Assembly: GCA_019244985.1 (NCBI GenBank)
Contig: JAFASB010000142.1
Location: 1-42,838 of the forward strand
Origin: Acidimicrobiia bacterium
GTDB taxonomy: Bacteria; Actinomycetota; Acidimicrobiia; Acidimicrobiales; AC-14
Direction of reading: 5' to 3'
DNA: 42,838 nt
Within the stretch, counting starts at the first letter, position 1. The number at the start of each line of letters is the position of its first letter. This document shows, one piece after another, positions 23,910 through 32,318 of the stretch. The translations under genes were made by a program, and so were the position numbers. Below the pieces are notes generated by a model. The model was not told where the DNA came from. It did no database searches and worked only from the letters and a program-made list of their open reading frames with translations.

Positions 23910-24760
23910 ACGAACGCAGTTCCGTACAGCCGTCCTCCCCGTGGAACCCGTGGTTGCGGCTGATCCTCGTGCTCCGCTGGCTGCTCCTCCGACTCCCGTC
24001 GGACACGTGGCGCAACCACCTCGCCTTCCGGCTGCGGCTGCCGTTGTTCGGCGGCACCTTCGTGGTCGGCACGGCTGAGGGGATCCGCTTCCAGGTGTGG
24101 GACCTCTTCGAGCTCGTGCAGCGCTACGTGTTCTGGACGGGCACGTGGGAGCACGAGGAAGCCGAGTTCCTCCAGCGTTCCGTCAAGCCCGGAGACGTCG
24201 TCGTCGACGTCGGCGCCCAACTCGGCTACTTCACGTTGACCGCCGGCCGGGCCGTCGGTGCGTCAGGTCGGGTGATCGCCGTCGAGCCCATGCCGGTCAA
24301 CCGGGAGCGCCTGCGGCGGAACCTGGACCTGAACGGCTTCACCAACGTCGAGGTGGTGTCCGACGCCGCAGGAGCGCGCGTCGGAGTCGAACGGTTCGCC
24401 AGCCGGTCGGACCGCCACCAGACGAGCTGGGGTGGCTTCGCGGCCAGCGGTGACACCGAAGTGCAGACGCGCCCGCTGGACGACATCCTCGCCGGCCTCG
24501 GAGTCGACGGCATCGCCTTCCTCAAGATCGACGTCGAGGGCGGCGAGCCCGAGGTCCTCGCCGGCGCCTCCCGCCTGCTCGAGACCCCGTCGTTCGCCGG
24601 ACCCCTCCTGATCGAGATCAACGAGCTGCGCCTCGGCGAGCGCGGGCACTCCGGCGACGGCGTGATCGCTACCCTCACGGAGCAGGGCTTCCGGGACGTG
24701 ACGACCGACGTGGGGCTTGATCCCGAGCACGGAGACCGCAACCTGGTGTTCGTAAGGTGA
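23906..24760 (+). CDS. FkbM-family SAM-dependent methyltransferase
   Basis: The 284-residue protein has the FkbM marks VVVDVGAQLGYFTLTAGRAV, VIAVEPMPVNRERLRRNL and FLKIDVEGGEPEVLAGASRL. The N-terminal 60 residues include a hydrophobic, basic stretch (LRLILVLRWLLLRLP) that may attach it to the membrane. FkbM proteins O-methylate a range of acceptors, including sugars. ATG 23906 overlaps the flippase stop, and its own stop overlaps the next GTG (GTGA), so three genes are tightly coupled. Confidence 0.88.
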   Translation: MNERSSVQPSSPWNPWLRLILVLRWLLLRLPSDTWRNHLAFRLRLPLFGGTFVVGTAEGIRFQVWDLFELVQRYVFWTGTWEHEEAEFLQRSVKPGDVVVDVGAQLGYFTLTAGRAVGASGRVIAVEPMPVNRERLRRNLDLNGFTNVEVVSDAAGARVGVERFASRSDRHQTSWGGFAASGDTEVQTRPLDDILAGLGVDGIAFLKIDVEGGEPEVLAGASRLLETPSFAGPLLIEINELRLGERGHSGDGVIATLTEQGFRDVTTDVGLDPEHGDRNLVFVR

Positions 24761-25533
24761 CCAACGCCGCGCCCGACAGCGACAACGCTGCCGCCCTGCA
24801 GCGCGCCTACTACGACCGCACCGCCGCCGAGTACGACACCGCCCACCTCTACGAGGGGTGCCAGCACGACGTGGCGCTCGGCTACATGACGCCGCTGTTC
24901 GAGGCCCTCGACATCCGGACTGTTCTCGACGTCGGCACGGGCACCGGCCGCACGCTGCGCGCCCTCCAGGCCAATCCGAAGCTCGACGTGATCGGTGTCG
25001 AGCCCGTCCGGGCCCTGCTCGACAAGGCCGTCGACGCGGGGGCGCCGCCCACCGCCCTCGTGCAGGGTTCCGGCTTCCACCTGCCGTTCCCCGACAACAG
25101 CTTCGATGCCGTCGTCGAGGTCGCGGTGCTGCACCACGTCCCCGACCCGTCGCCGATCGTGGCGGAGATGCTGCGGGTCGCCCGCCGGGCCGTGTTCGTC
25201 GACGACGACAATCGCTTCGGCCGGGGCCGCCTGTCGTCTCGGCTCGTCAAGCTGGCGATCTACCGGGCCGGGCTGTGGCCCGCGTTCTGGAAGGCCAAGA
25301 CCCGCGGCAAGGGCTACCAGTACACCGACGACGACGGGATCTCCTACTCCTACAGCGTGTACGACTCGCTGCCGGCGCTGGCCGAATGGGCCGACCGCGT
25401 TGTGTTGGTGCCGACCGGCATTGAAAATGGGACCAGCTGGTTGCATCCTCTATTGAGCAATCCGCACGTGCTGCTCTGCGCGGTGAAGGGGGAACCTCGG
25501 CTGCCGTGGCTTCGACTCGGAACGCTGGCCTGA
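24757..25533 (+). CDS. Class I SAM-dependent methyltransferase (Methyltransf_11)
   Basis: The 258-residue protein has YYDRTAAEYDTAHLYEG, motif I VLDVGTGTGRTL, VIGVEPVRALL and FDAVVEVAVLHHVPDPSP. After the catalytic fold it carries an unusual aromatic segment (GYQYTDDDGISYSYSVYDSL). It is the sixth class I or FkbM/TylF-type methyltransferase in the locus (seven with the CmcI-like protein). A 19-base gap follows before the ligase gene. The acceptor is unknown. Confidence 0.83.
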   Translation: MTNAAPDSDNAAALQRAYYDRTAAEYDTAHLYEGCQHDVALGYMTPLFEALDIRTVLDVGTGTGRTLRALQANPKLDVIGVEPVRALLDKAVDAGAPPTALVQGSGFHLPFPDNSFDAVVEVAVLHHVPDPSPIVAEMLRVARRAVFVDDDNRFGRGRLSSRLVKLAIYRAGLWPAFWKAKTRGKGYQYTDDDGISYSYSVYDSLPALAEWADRVVLVPTGIENGTSWLHPLLSNPHVLLCAVKGEPRLPWLRLGTLA

Positions 25534-25552
25534 TGTCAGCGGGGGTGATTCG

Positions 25553-27043
25553 GTGAACGGGCGCGCCTTCGTCCTCGTCAGCGCGATCGTGATCGCCGGG
25601 CTGGTGGTGCTCGCCAGCGCGGCTCAGCCCATCGTGCTGGCCGCGCTCGTCCTTCTGTCCGCCGGCGCGACCGGCATCGTGCTGATCATGACCCAGCGGG
25701 CATCGGTGCCCCACGAGGAAAAGCGGGCGGTCGGGCTGCCAAAGGGGCACCGGTGGATCGCCGTGAGCTGGTTCCTCATGCTGCTGGTCTCTGAGCAGCG
25801 GTTCACGACGAACCGCAGCCCGCTGGACGCCAACTCCGGAAGCGTGTCGGCCGAGATTCTCGTCGAGCTGTTGGTGTACGGGCTGACGGCGCTGGCGATC
25901 ATCCGCCACTGGGAGCCGGCGCGGGGAACGGCATCCGCACCCCGCGACGTCCGGCCTCTGTTCGCATGGGTGTTTCTCTCCATCCTCTCGACGTCGTGGT
26001 CGGTGGTGCCGCTGTTCTCGTTCGTGCGCGGGATGGAGCTGATCGTCCCGCCGCTCCTTGCGATCCACAGTGCGCGGGTCATCCGGTCGCAAAGGGACGG
26101 TGGGAAGGCCCTTGTGCGGGCCACGTTCCGGCTCTTCATCTTCGGACTCGCCGTCCTCTGCGCCATCGGATGGGTGACGCCGTGGCCCTACGACGGCAAC
26201 CGCTTCGCGTGGCAGGGCACGCATCCCCTCGTGGTGTCGAACCTGTTGGGGCTTGCGCTCATAGCGCTCGTCATCGCGGGCAAGAGGGTGCTCGGGTTCC
26301 CGTGGTGGGTGCGGCTCCCGCTCATCGCCTACTTCGGCATCACGCTCGTCTACTGCCAGCCGCGCACCGACTACGTCGCCATCGGTTTCGCCGCGCTCAC
26401 AGGGCTGTGGTTCGCCGGCCGTTACCGCCTGGGCTACCGGACGATCGGGCTGCTCTATTACCTCGCCGGCGCGGGCGTGTTCTTCGCCATCGTAAAAGGC
26501 CAGATCTTCAACATCGCCAGTCATGGCGGCGGGTATCAGAACGCGGCAACGTTCAACGGGCGCACGACGCTGTGGCAGCTGGCGCTGCAGGACACCCACA
26601 CCATCAAGGACTGGCTCGTCGGGCAGGGCTACGGATCGCCGCGCGTGAAGATCTACTCGCAGGCGGCCTGGTCGGGGTCCGCCCACAGCTCGCCGATCGA
26701 GCTCCTGCTCGGCATCGGCCTCATCGGATTGCTGCTGTTCCTGTGGGAGCTCGTGTTCGTGGGCCACGGCCTGGCGTCGAAGTCACGAACGACACATCTC
26801 GACAGCCGGGTCCAGGTCCTCGCCATCACCCTGTTCGCCTTCGTCATCGTGCACGGGATCGTGTCCAGCGAGTTGGTCGTGCCGAGCTCGTCGTGCACGA
26901 TGATCAGCTTCCTGGCGTCGTTCGTCGTCGCCCGTCGGGCCACCCGGCCCGAGGACGCGCCCACGTTCGTCGGCAGCCGCGTCAGTGTTGCGCCGCCGAC
27001 CGACGAGGAGCGGGACGCGTTCGCCCTGCCACCCCTCTGGTAG
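25553..27043 (+). CDS. O-antigen ligase/polymerase-like membrane protein (Wzy/WaaL)
   Basis: The 496-residue protein has 10-12 predicted spans and the Wzy_C/WaaL layout: a large extracytoplasmic loop before the last helices containing FNGRTTLWQLALQDTHTIKD, then GQGYGSPRVKI and the AHSSPIELLLGIGLIGLLLF signature, with the conserved His early in the motif. It would polymerise repeat units or ligate the polymer to its acceptor. GTG 25553 has a G-rich site upstream (gcgggggtg). The last 62 bases overlap the convergent PAP2 gene, an unusually long convergent overlap. Confidence 0.85.
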   Translation: MNGRAFVLVSAIVIAGLVVLASAAQPIVLAALVLLSAGATGIVLIMTQRASVPHEEKRAVGLPKGHRWIAVSWFLMLLVSEQRFTTNRSPLDANSGSVSAEILVELLVYGLTALAIIRHWEPARGTASAPRDVRPLFAWVFLSILSTSWSVVPLFSFVRGMELIVPPLLAIHSARVIRSQRDGGKALVRATFRLFIFGLAVLCAIGWVTPWPYDGNRFAWQGTHPLVVSNLLGLALIALVIAGKRVLGFPWWVRLPLIAYFGITLVYCQPRTDYVAIGFAALTGLWFAGRYRLGYRTIGLLYYLAGAGVFFAIVKGQIFNIASHGGGYQNAATFNGRTTLWQLALQDTHTIKDWLVGQGYGSPRVKIYSQAAWSGSAHSSPIELLLGIGLIGLLLFLWELVFVGHGLASKSRTTHLDSRVQVLAITLFAFVIVHGIVSSELVVPSSSCTMISFLASFVVARRATRPEDAPTFVGSRVSVAPPTDEERDAFALPPLW

Positions 27044-27629
27044 TCGTCGCCAGCGCAACCGCGCATACGCCACCGATACCGAAGGCCAGACCTCCTGCCA
27101 CGTCGGTGGGGTAGTGCCAACCCAGGCGCACCAAGGCGATCGACGCAAGTCCGGGCATCACGGCCGCGGGCAGGGCGGCGAGGAGAGCCGCCCTCGCCCC
27201 GCCGAGGCGGTAGGCGACGAGCACGATCAATGCGGCGAGGGCGCCGGCCAGCGTCGCGTGGCCCGACGGGTACGACTGGGTGGCGCCGATGAGGCGGTCG
27301 ATCGGCCGTTTCAACAACCAGCCGAGGAGGGCGACGGCCGCGGGGCCGACGACAGTGACCAGAGCGAGAGTCCGGTCGCGGCGGACGATGGCGACGACGA
27401 CGAGCAACGCCACGATGGTGAACACGAACTGTGGCGAGCCCAGCCACGCCAGGCGCCGGTACCTCGACCACCGGGCCCACGCCCACGCCGCGGGCAGCAG
27501 CTGCTCGAGCGGGTTCGTGGTCGACGGCCCCCCGCGCGGCCCCCCGATGGCGCGGTCGACGCCGATCGGCCCGCGCACGTGAAAGACGGCGACGGCGAGG
27601 ACGACGAAGACCACGGCGCACAGCGCCAC
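26982..27629 (-). CDS. PAP2-family membrane phosphatase
   Basis: The 215-residue protein has about five spans and the PAP2 motifs: LLKRPIDRLIG, SYPSGHATLAG and RLGWHYPTDVAGG, which carry the catalytic His and the Arg-His-Asp group. It would dephosphorylate lipid carriers such as undecaprenyl pyrophosphate outside the cytoplasm, recycling carrier after ligation. The start is uncertain. GTG 27629 is the first ordinary start, but the frame is open further, and a CTG at 27659 forms a CTGA overlap with the stop of the acyltransferase gene and would add LRPRVVLGTI before the first helix. Its 3' end overlaps the ligase gene by 62 bases. Confidence 0.85.
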   Translation of the reverse strand: MALCAVVFVVLAVAVFHVRGPIGVDRAIGGPRGGPSTTNPLEQLLPAAWAWARWSRYRRLAWLGSPQFVFTIVALLVVVAIVRRDRTLALVTVVGPAAVALLGWLLKRPIDRLIGATQSYPSGHATLAGALAALIVLVAYRLGGARAALLAALPAAVMPGLASIALVRLGWHYPTDVAGGLAFGIGGVCAVALATTTRGVAGRTRPAPRRSAAQH

Positions 27630-27655
27630 GATCGTCCCGAGGACGACTCGGGGCC

Positions 27656-28789
27656 TCAGACGATTCGCCGCCGAAGATTCAGGAACGGGATCTCGATCAG
27701 GTAGTAGCTGGCGACGCCCGCCGCGAAGGTGCACACGATGTTGAGCGGGAAGGCGCCGGTGATCGACTTGTTGAGCGGCGTCAGGAACAGCTCCTGGTAC
27801 AGGTACAAGCTGTAGGACATCAGCCCGACCTGCACCATCCATCTGCTGTTGAGCGCTCTGCCCAGCCAGCCGGAGGAGTACACGACGGCGTAGACCATGA
27901 TGAAGGCGATGGCGAAGGCGTCGGCCGAGTTGCCGACGGTCTGGGACCATTTGCCGTGCTCGTGGTTGATCAGGAACGACGAGACGAAGGTGTAGGCGAC
28001 GGCCGCGACCAGGAGCCACCGCAGCAGGATCCGCTGTAGGAATCGCTGGAACCGTTCGCTGTCCCAGAGGAGGCCGATCAGGCATCCCACCATGAGGACG
28101 TCGGCGCGCGTGTGCAGCATCGAGTCGCCCCGGAGCCGGAGGTACGGCGTCGGGAAGGCGAAGTACACGAACACCCTGGCGATGGGCACGAGCACGATCA
28201 GGGCGACCGCCACCTTGAGGGCGCGCCGCCGCCCCGCCAGCGCCAGCAACGGCGCCCACAGGATGTAGAACTGCTCCTCGATCGAGAGCGACCATGTGTG
28301 TCCCAACCACCACACGCCGACGGTCCAGGGTGAGTAGTCCCAGATGAACAGCAGGGCCGACAGGGCGGCCAGCGCGGGGATGCTGAACACCCCGACGGCG
28401 CCCAGGATCATGACGATGAACACGAACGTGTACAGGGCGGGGATCAGGCGCAGCGCCCGCCGCTTGTAGAACGTCTTGAGCGAGCGGTCCTTCTTCGTGG
28501 AGTAGCCGAGCACGACACGGGTGATGAGGAACCCGCTGAGGACGAAGAAGACGTTGACCCCAAACGCGCCCGTGGGCACCAGATCGAAGAGCGACCTGCC
28601 GGTGTGCCCGAGGTGGATGGTCTCCGACGAGTGGCTGACGATCACCATGAGGATCGCGACGCCTCGCAGCCCGTGGAGACTCGGGATCTCGCCTTGCTCG
28701 GTGCCGTGGACGCCGCCCTCACGGGCGCGGTGGTCGAGCGCCGACTCGTCGTCGGCCGGGCGCTCGTGCATCTCCTCCAGCTCCCCCAT
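27656..28789 (-). CDS. Acyltransferase-3 family membrane protein (OafA type)
   Basis: The 377-residue protein has the AT3 hallmarks: LHGLRGVAILMVIVSH with the catalytic-type His in the first helix, GVNVFFVLSGFLITRVVL, RRALRLIPALY and HTWSLSIEEQFYILW, and about ten spans. Such enzymes carry acetyl or other acyl groups across the membrane to sugars. It begins at ATG 28789 with a 35-residue hydrophilic, charged N-terminus. The late motif reads SYSLYLYQEL rather than SYGLYLWHWP, unlike the two copies downstream. It is divergent from the next AT3 gene. Confidence 0.9.
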   Translation of the reverse strand: MGELEEMHERPADDESALDHRAREGGVHGTEQGEIPSLHGLRGVAILMVIVSHSSETIHLGHTGRSLFDLVPTGAFGVNVFFVLSGFLITRVVLGYSTKKDRSLKTFYKRRALRLIPALYTFVFIVMILGAVGVFSIPALAALSALLFIWDYSPWTVGVWWLGHTWSLSIEEQFYILWAPLLALAGRRRALKVAVALIVLVPIARVFVYFAFPTPYLRLRGDSMLHTRADVLMVGCLIGLLWDSERFQRFLQRILLRWLLVAAVAYTFVSSFLINHEHGKWSQTVGNSADAFAIAFIMVYAVVYSSGWLGRALNSRWMVQVGLMSYSLYLYQELFLTPLNKSITGAFPLNIVCTFAAGVASYYLIEIPFLNLRRRIV

Positions 28790-28839
28790 GGCGCAGCCAT
28801 CCTCGCGCGGGGCGGTGCGGCGGCTTCATGCACCTCGCG

Positions 28840-28845
28840 TAGAGT
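28840..28845 (+). promoter_or_regulatory. Candidate leaderless -10 (TAGAGT) for the acyltransferase at 28852
   Basis: TAGAGT is followed by six bases (gcgcag) and GTG 28852. The only other signal in the 62-base divergent region is weak. Confidence 0.5.
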
Positions 28846-28851
28846 GCGCAG

Positions 28852-30039
28852 GTGATCGTGGGGGGGAGCGAGCGCCCGGACACGGCCGCCGTGCCCGATT
28901 CAAAGCCCTTCCGGCTGGGTCGGCGCCCGGCACTCGACGGCCTGCGCGCCATCGCCATCCTCGCCGTCATCGGTTTCCACTACGGACCGACAAAGGTGGC
29001 GGGCGGCTACCTCGGTGTCGACGTGTTCTTCGTCCTCAGCGGGTTCCTGATCACCGCCCTGCTGGTGCAGGAGCGCTCGAACACAGGCCGCATCTCGCTG
29101 AAGGCCTTCTACATGCGGCGGGCGAAGCGCCTGCTGCCCGCGCTGTTCGTCATGCTCGCCGCCGTCACCGTGTACGCAGCGATGTTCCCGCACCGGCCCG
29201 AGACGCAGCACGTGTGGCGTGACATCATCGCCGCTGTCTTCTATGTGGCGAACTGGGTGCACGGCTTCAGCCATCACCTGGAAGTCGGACTGCTCGACCA
29301 CACCTGGTCGTTGTCGGTGGAGGAGCAGTTCTATCTGCTGTGGCCGGCGGTGCTCGTCCTGATGGTGCGCAAGGGCTTCTCTCGCAAGACCATTGCCATC
29401 GTCGTCGGTACCGGCGTGCTCGCGTCGCTGATCGATACCCAGCTGCTGTACCGGCACGGGTCGTTCGCGCCGCGTCTCGCCTATGGCCTCGACACTCGTG
29501 GCGTCGGGCTGCTGATGGGATGCCTCCTCGGTCTCGCCGTGGGGTGGCAGGTCATCCCCGACCGCATCCGTCGCTACGCCCCGTACACGCCATGGCTCGG
29601 GTTCCTCATGCTCGCGGTGCTCTTCCTGTCCCACCGCTATGCCCTCTTTGCGGGGCAGTCCTACCGGCAGTTCGTCGAGGCGCCTCCGCTCGTCGATATC
29701 GCGACGGTCCTGATCATCTTCGGCGTGATCTACCGGGAGCGTTCCGCGGCCGCCCGGCTGATGTCGATCCCGCTCGCCGTGTGGCTGGGCCGCGTCTCGT
29801 ACGGCGTGTATCTGTGGCACTTCCCGATCGGCACTGTCGTCGCCAGCCACCACCTGACGATGGGGCTGGGGGACCCGGGCAGCCAGCTCCTGAAGGTCGT
29901 GCTGACGCTGATCGTTGTGACGCTCTCGTTCTATTTGGTCGAGCAGCCGATCCTCGGCGGGTACTGGCCGCCGCGGTTCCCCGGCCGCCGGCGCCCCGGC
30001 GTCGACCACACCCCGGCTGCTGCCGAGGTACGTAGTTGA
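28852..30039 (+). CDS. Acyltransferase-3 family membrane protein (OafA type)
   Basis: The 395-residue protein shows LDGLRAIAILAVIGFH, YLGVDVFFVLSGFLITALL, FYMRRAKRLLPALFVMLA, LDHTWSLSVEEQFYLLWP and SYGVYLWHFPIG, all conserved in OafA-type O-acetyltransferases, with about ten spans. It lacks a C-terminal SGNH domain, so it is a minimal AT3 protein and may need a partner esterase-fold protein or act alone. Twenty-four bases separate its stop from the next AT3 gene. It probably O-acylates the glycan made by the locus. Confidence 0.9.
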   Translation: MIVGGSERPDTAAVPDSKPFRLGRRPALDGLRAIAILAVIGFHYGPTKVAGGYLGVDVFFVLSGFLITALLVQERSNTGRISLKAFYMRRAKRLLPALFVMLAAVTVYAAMFPHRPETQHVWRDIIAAVFYVANWVHGFSHHLEVGLLDHTWSLSVEEQFYLLWPAVLVLMVRKGFSRKTIAIVVGTGVLASLIDTQLLYRHGSFAPRLAYGLDTRGVGLLMGCLLGLAVGWQVIPDRIRRYAPYTPWLGFLMLAVLFLSHRYALFAGQSYRQFVEAPPLVDIATVLIIFGVIYRERSAAARLMSIPLAVWLGRVSYGVYLWHFPIGTVVASHHLTMGLGDPGSQLLKVVLTLIVVTLSFYLVEQPILGGYWPPRFPGRRRPGVDHTPAAAEVRS

Positions 30040-30051
30040 ACGCGGCTCTGG

Positions 30052-30057
30052 GATACT
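30052..30057 (+). promoter_or_regulatory. Candidate leaderless extended -10 (TGG-GATACT) for the AT3 at 30064
   Basis: GATACT is preceded by TGg, as in extended -10 elements, and followed by six bases and the ATG. No ribosome site is visible in the gap. Confidence 0.45.
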
Positions 30058-30063
30058 TCGACC

Positions 30064-31191
30064 ATGGCCAGTGACGCCAAGGCCAGTGACGCCAAGGCCA
30101 GTGACGCCAAGGCCGGGGATACCACGGCCAGGGATGGCAAGGCCAGTGATACCAAGCTCGGCTACCAGCCCGGGCTGGACGGTGTCAGGGCCATGGCCGT
30201 CATCGCCGTCATCGCCGCCCACTCCAAGATCCCGGGCACGGGTGGCGGTGGGTTCGGCGTCGACATCTTCTTCGCTCTCTCTGGCTTTCTGATCACCAGC
30301 CTGCTGGTCGAGGAGTGGCAACCGCGCCACCGGATCAGCTTTCCGAACTTCTACGCCCGCCGCGCCCTCCGGTTGCTTCCGGCGCTGGTTGCCGTCGTCG
30401 CCGTGTTCGGCACCATCGCGGCGTTCACGCACGGCTTCGAAGCGCGGCGCACCGTCGCAGGCATCGCCCCGTCCCTCCTGTACATCACCAACTGGCTGTC
30501 CGCCTTCGGGCACTACTTCGGCGGCTTGGAGCACACCTGGTCGCTGGCGATCGAGGAGCAGTTCTATCTGCTCTGGCCGCCGATCCTGTTCCTGTTGCTA
30601 CGTCGCGGCTGGCCCGCCGCCCGCCTGGCGAAGCTCCTGGCGATCACCGCCGCCGTGCTCATCGCCTCCCGGCTGGTGGCCATGGCCCTCGGCGCCTCGG
30701 CGGCCGCCCTCTACAACGCCTTTCCCTTCCGGGCCGACGCCCTCGCCCTCGGCGCTCTTGCTGCGTTTCTCCCCCGCCCGACGCTCCGTCGCGTGGCCTC
30801 CTACCGCCACGCCATCGGCGCCCTCGCCGTGATCGCGGTCATGGGCTTGTTCCCCATCATCCGGGTGCGAACCGCGATCGGAACGTCGCTCGTCGCCGCG
30901 GCCACGTGCGTGGTGATCGCCCACGTCCTCTACGGCGGCGAGACGTGGTTGAACACGGTCTTCCACAACCGCGCTGCGGTCTGGACGGGTCGGCGCTCCT
31001 ACGGGCTCTACCTCTGGCACTGGCCGATCATCCTGTTCATGCAGGCCGAGACACACCTGGTCCGGTATCCGCTGGCCGTCGCCATTTCGTTCGCGGCGGC
31101 GGCCATATCGGCGAGGTGGATCGAGTTCCCGTTCCTCAGGATGAAGCGCCGGTTCGGCCGCACGGACGCGCCAGCGGCCGTTCCCCTGTAG
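30064..31191 (+). CDS. Acyltransferase-3 family membrane protein with repeat-bearing N-terminus
   Basis: The 375-residue protein has the AT3 marks LDGVRAMAVIAVIAAH, FGVDIFFALSGFLITSLL, FYARRALRLLPALVAV, LEHTWSLAIEEQFYLLWP and SYGLYLWHWPI. Unlike its neighbours it carries an extra 30-residue hydrophilic N-terminus built of six imperfect ASDAK-type pentapeptides, encoded by 15-base repeats at 30067-30156. The repeats are in frame, so copy-number change would alter only tail length. It is convergent with the GT4 gene at 31198 (6-base gap). An O-acylation role is expected. Confidence 0.88.
   Translation: MASDAKASDAKASDAKAGDTTARDGKASDTKLGYQPGLDGVRAMAVIAVIAAHSKIPGTGGGGFGVDIFFALSGFLITSLLVEEWQPRHRISFPNFYARRALRLLPALVAVVAVFGTIAAFTHGFEARRTVAGIAPSLLYITNWLSAFGHYFGGLEHTWSLAIEEQFYLLWPPILFLLLRRGWPAARLAKLLAITAAVLIASRLVAMALGASAAALYNAFPFRADALALGALAAFLPRPTLRRVASYRHAIGALAVIAVMGLFPIIRVRTAIGTSLVAAATCVVIAHVLYGGETWLNTVFHNRAAVWTGRRSYGLYLWHWPIILFMQAETHLVRYPLAVAISFAAAAISARWIEFPFLRMKRRFGRTDAPAAVPL
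30067..30156 (+). repeat. 15-base tandem repeat, six units, in the AT3 coding start
   Basis: Three identical units gccagtgacgccaag (30067-30111) are followed by three diverged ones. All keep the frame and encode A-S-D-A-K-like pentapeptides. Confidence 0.9.
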
Positions 31192-31197
31192 GACGCC

Positions 31198-32313
31198 TCA
31201 GCTCGCGGCGTCGACGAACGCCTGCTCCATCGCCCGCAGGAACCGCTTCTCCTCGTAGCGCTCGAGGAACCGGGCACGTCCGGCCTCGCCGAGCTTGTCG
31301 CGGAGCGCGGGGTCCTCGAGGAGACGCTGGAGAGCGTCTGCCAGCGCGACGCCGTCCTTGATCGGGACGAGGAGCGCGGTCTCGTCCTCGGCGACGACCG
31401 ACGGGATTCCCCGCCATCGCGTCGTGACGACCGGGAGGCTGAACTCCATGGCTTCGAGGAGCACCACGCCGAAGGTCTCTGAGTCGAAGTGGCTCGGGAA
31501 GCAGAAGATGTCGGCGTCGGCATACGTCTGAAACTTGGCGTCGCCCGTCCGGATCCCCAGGTGGATGACGCGGTCGGCGATTCCCGCGTCTCGCGCGGCC
31601 GCCAGGAACCGATCGCGGAGGCCGTCGGACTCGAACTCGCCCATCAGCCAGACCTCGAAGTCCAGCCCCCGCTTGTGCAGTTCGGCGGCGCCGTCGAGCA
31701 ACGTGAAGATCCCCTTGGACTCGATGAGAAAGCCGACGAACAGGATCTTCGGACGTCCCTGGCCGCGGTGGGGGTGAAGAGCGCCGTCCCCGGCGTGGTC
31801 GGCCACGCCGAGGGGAATGATCTCCGTGCGCTCGGCCCGCACGAACTCGGCGTCGGGCGGGTTGAGGTCGGAGCTGCTGATCGCCAGGTCGGGATGGAAG
31901 TAGGCGCGTCGGGCGAGGAATCGGAGCGGACGGGACAGCGTGATGTAGTGCTCGGAGATGCCGCCGGCGTGGAAGTGGAACACCGTGTGCGGGAACGCCC
32001 AACGGATTGCGGGCAGCACGACGAGGTCGCGAAACACGGGCAGGCGGGACGGCCCCGAGGGCGGGTAATAGAGGACGGTCGCCCTCGTGCGGACGCGCGC
32101 CCACAGCACCTTGGCGATCAGCTCGAAGAGGTGCAGGATCTTGCCGACCGCGAGCTTGCGCGCCTGGCTCAGTGACTCGGAGAACTCCATCCGGACGTGG
32201 TGGAGCACGATGCGGTCGTAGTCACCGTCGAGCAGATTCTGGATGATCACGGCCTGGCCACCCCACGGCGGCGGCGTCTGGCCGACGACGAGCACCCCCA
32301 GCTTGTCCTTCAC
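31198..32313 (-). CDS. Glycosyltransferase family 4 (GT-B)
   Basis: The 371-residue protein begins at GTG 32313 with KLGVLVVGQTPPPWGGQAVI, where the GG loop of the acceptor domain is clear, and has FHFHAGGISEHY as expected for GT4. The donor domain starts at PKILFVGFLIESKGIFTLLD, and the EX7E motif is intact in ETFGVVLLE, followed by AMEFSLPVVTT. It lies 5 bases after the stop of the hexapeptide acetyltransferase gene, forming a two-gene operon. Substrates are unknown. Confidence 0.9.
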   Translation of the reverse strand: MKDKLGVLVVGQTPPPWGGQAVIIQNLLDGDYDRIVLHHVRMEFSESLSQARKLAVGKILHLFELIAKVLWARVRTRATVLYYPPSGPSRLPVFRDLVVLPAIRWAFPHTVFHFHAGGISEHYITLSRPLRFLARRAYFHPDLAISSSDLNPPDAEFVRAERTEIIPLGVADHAGDGALHPHRGQGRPKILFVGFLIESKGIFTLLDGAAELHKRGLDFEVWLMGEFESDGLRDRFLAAARDAGIADRVIHLGIRTGDAKFQTYADADIFCFPSHFDSETFGVVLLEAMEFSLPVVTTRWRGIPSVVAEDETALLVPIKDGVALADALQRLLEDPALRDKLGEAGRARFLERYEEKRFLRAMEQAFVDAAS

Positions 32314-32318
32314 CGGCG

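Noticed and set aside
28900..30534. A 544-codon open frame antisense to two acyltransferases
   Set aside because: Same high-GC shadow effect. Both plus-strand genes have full AT3 motifs and clear starts.
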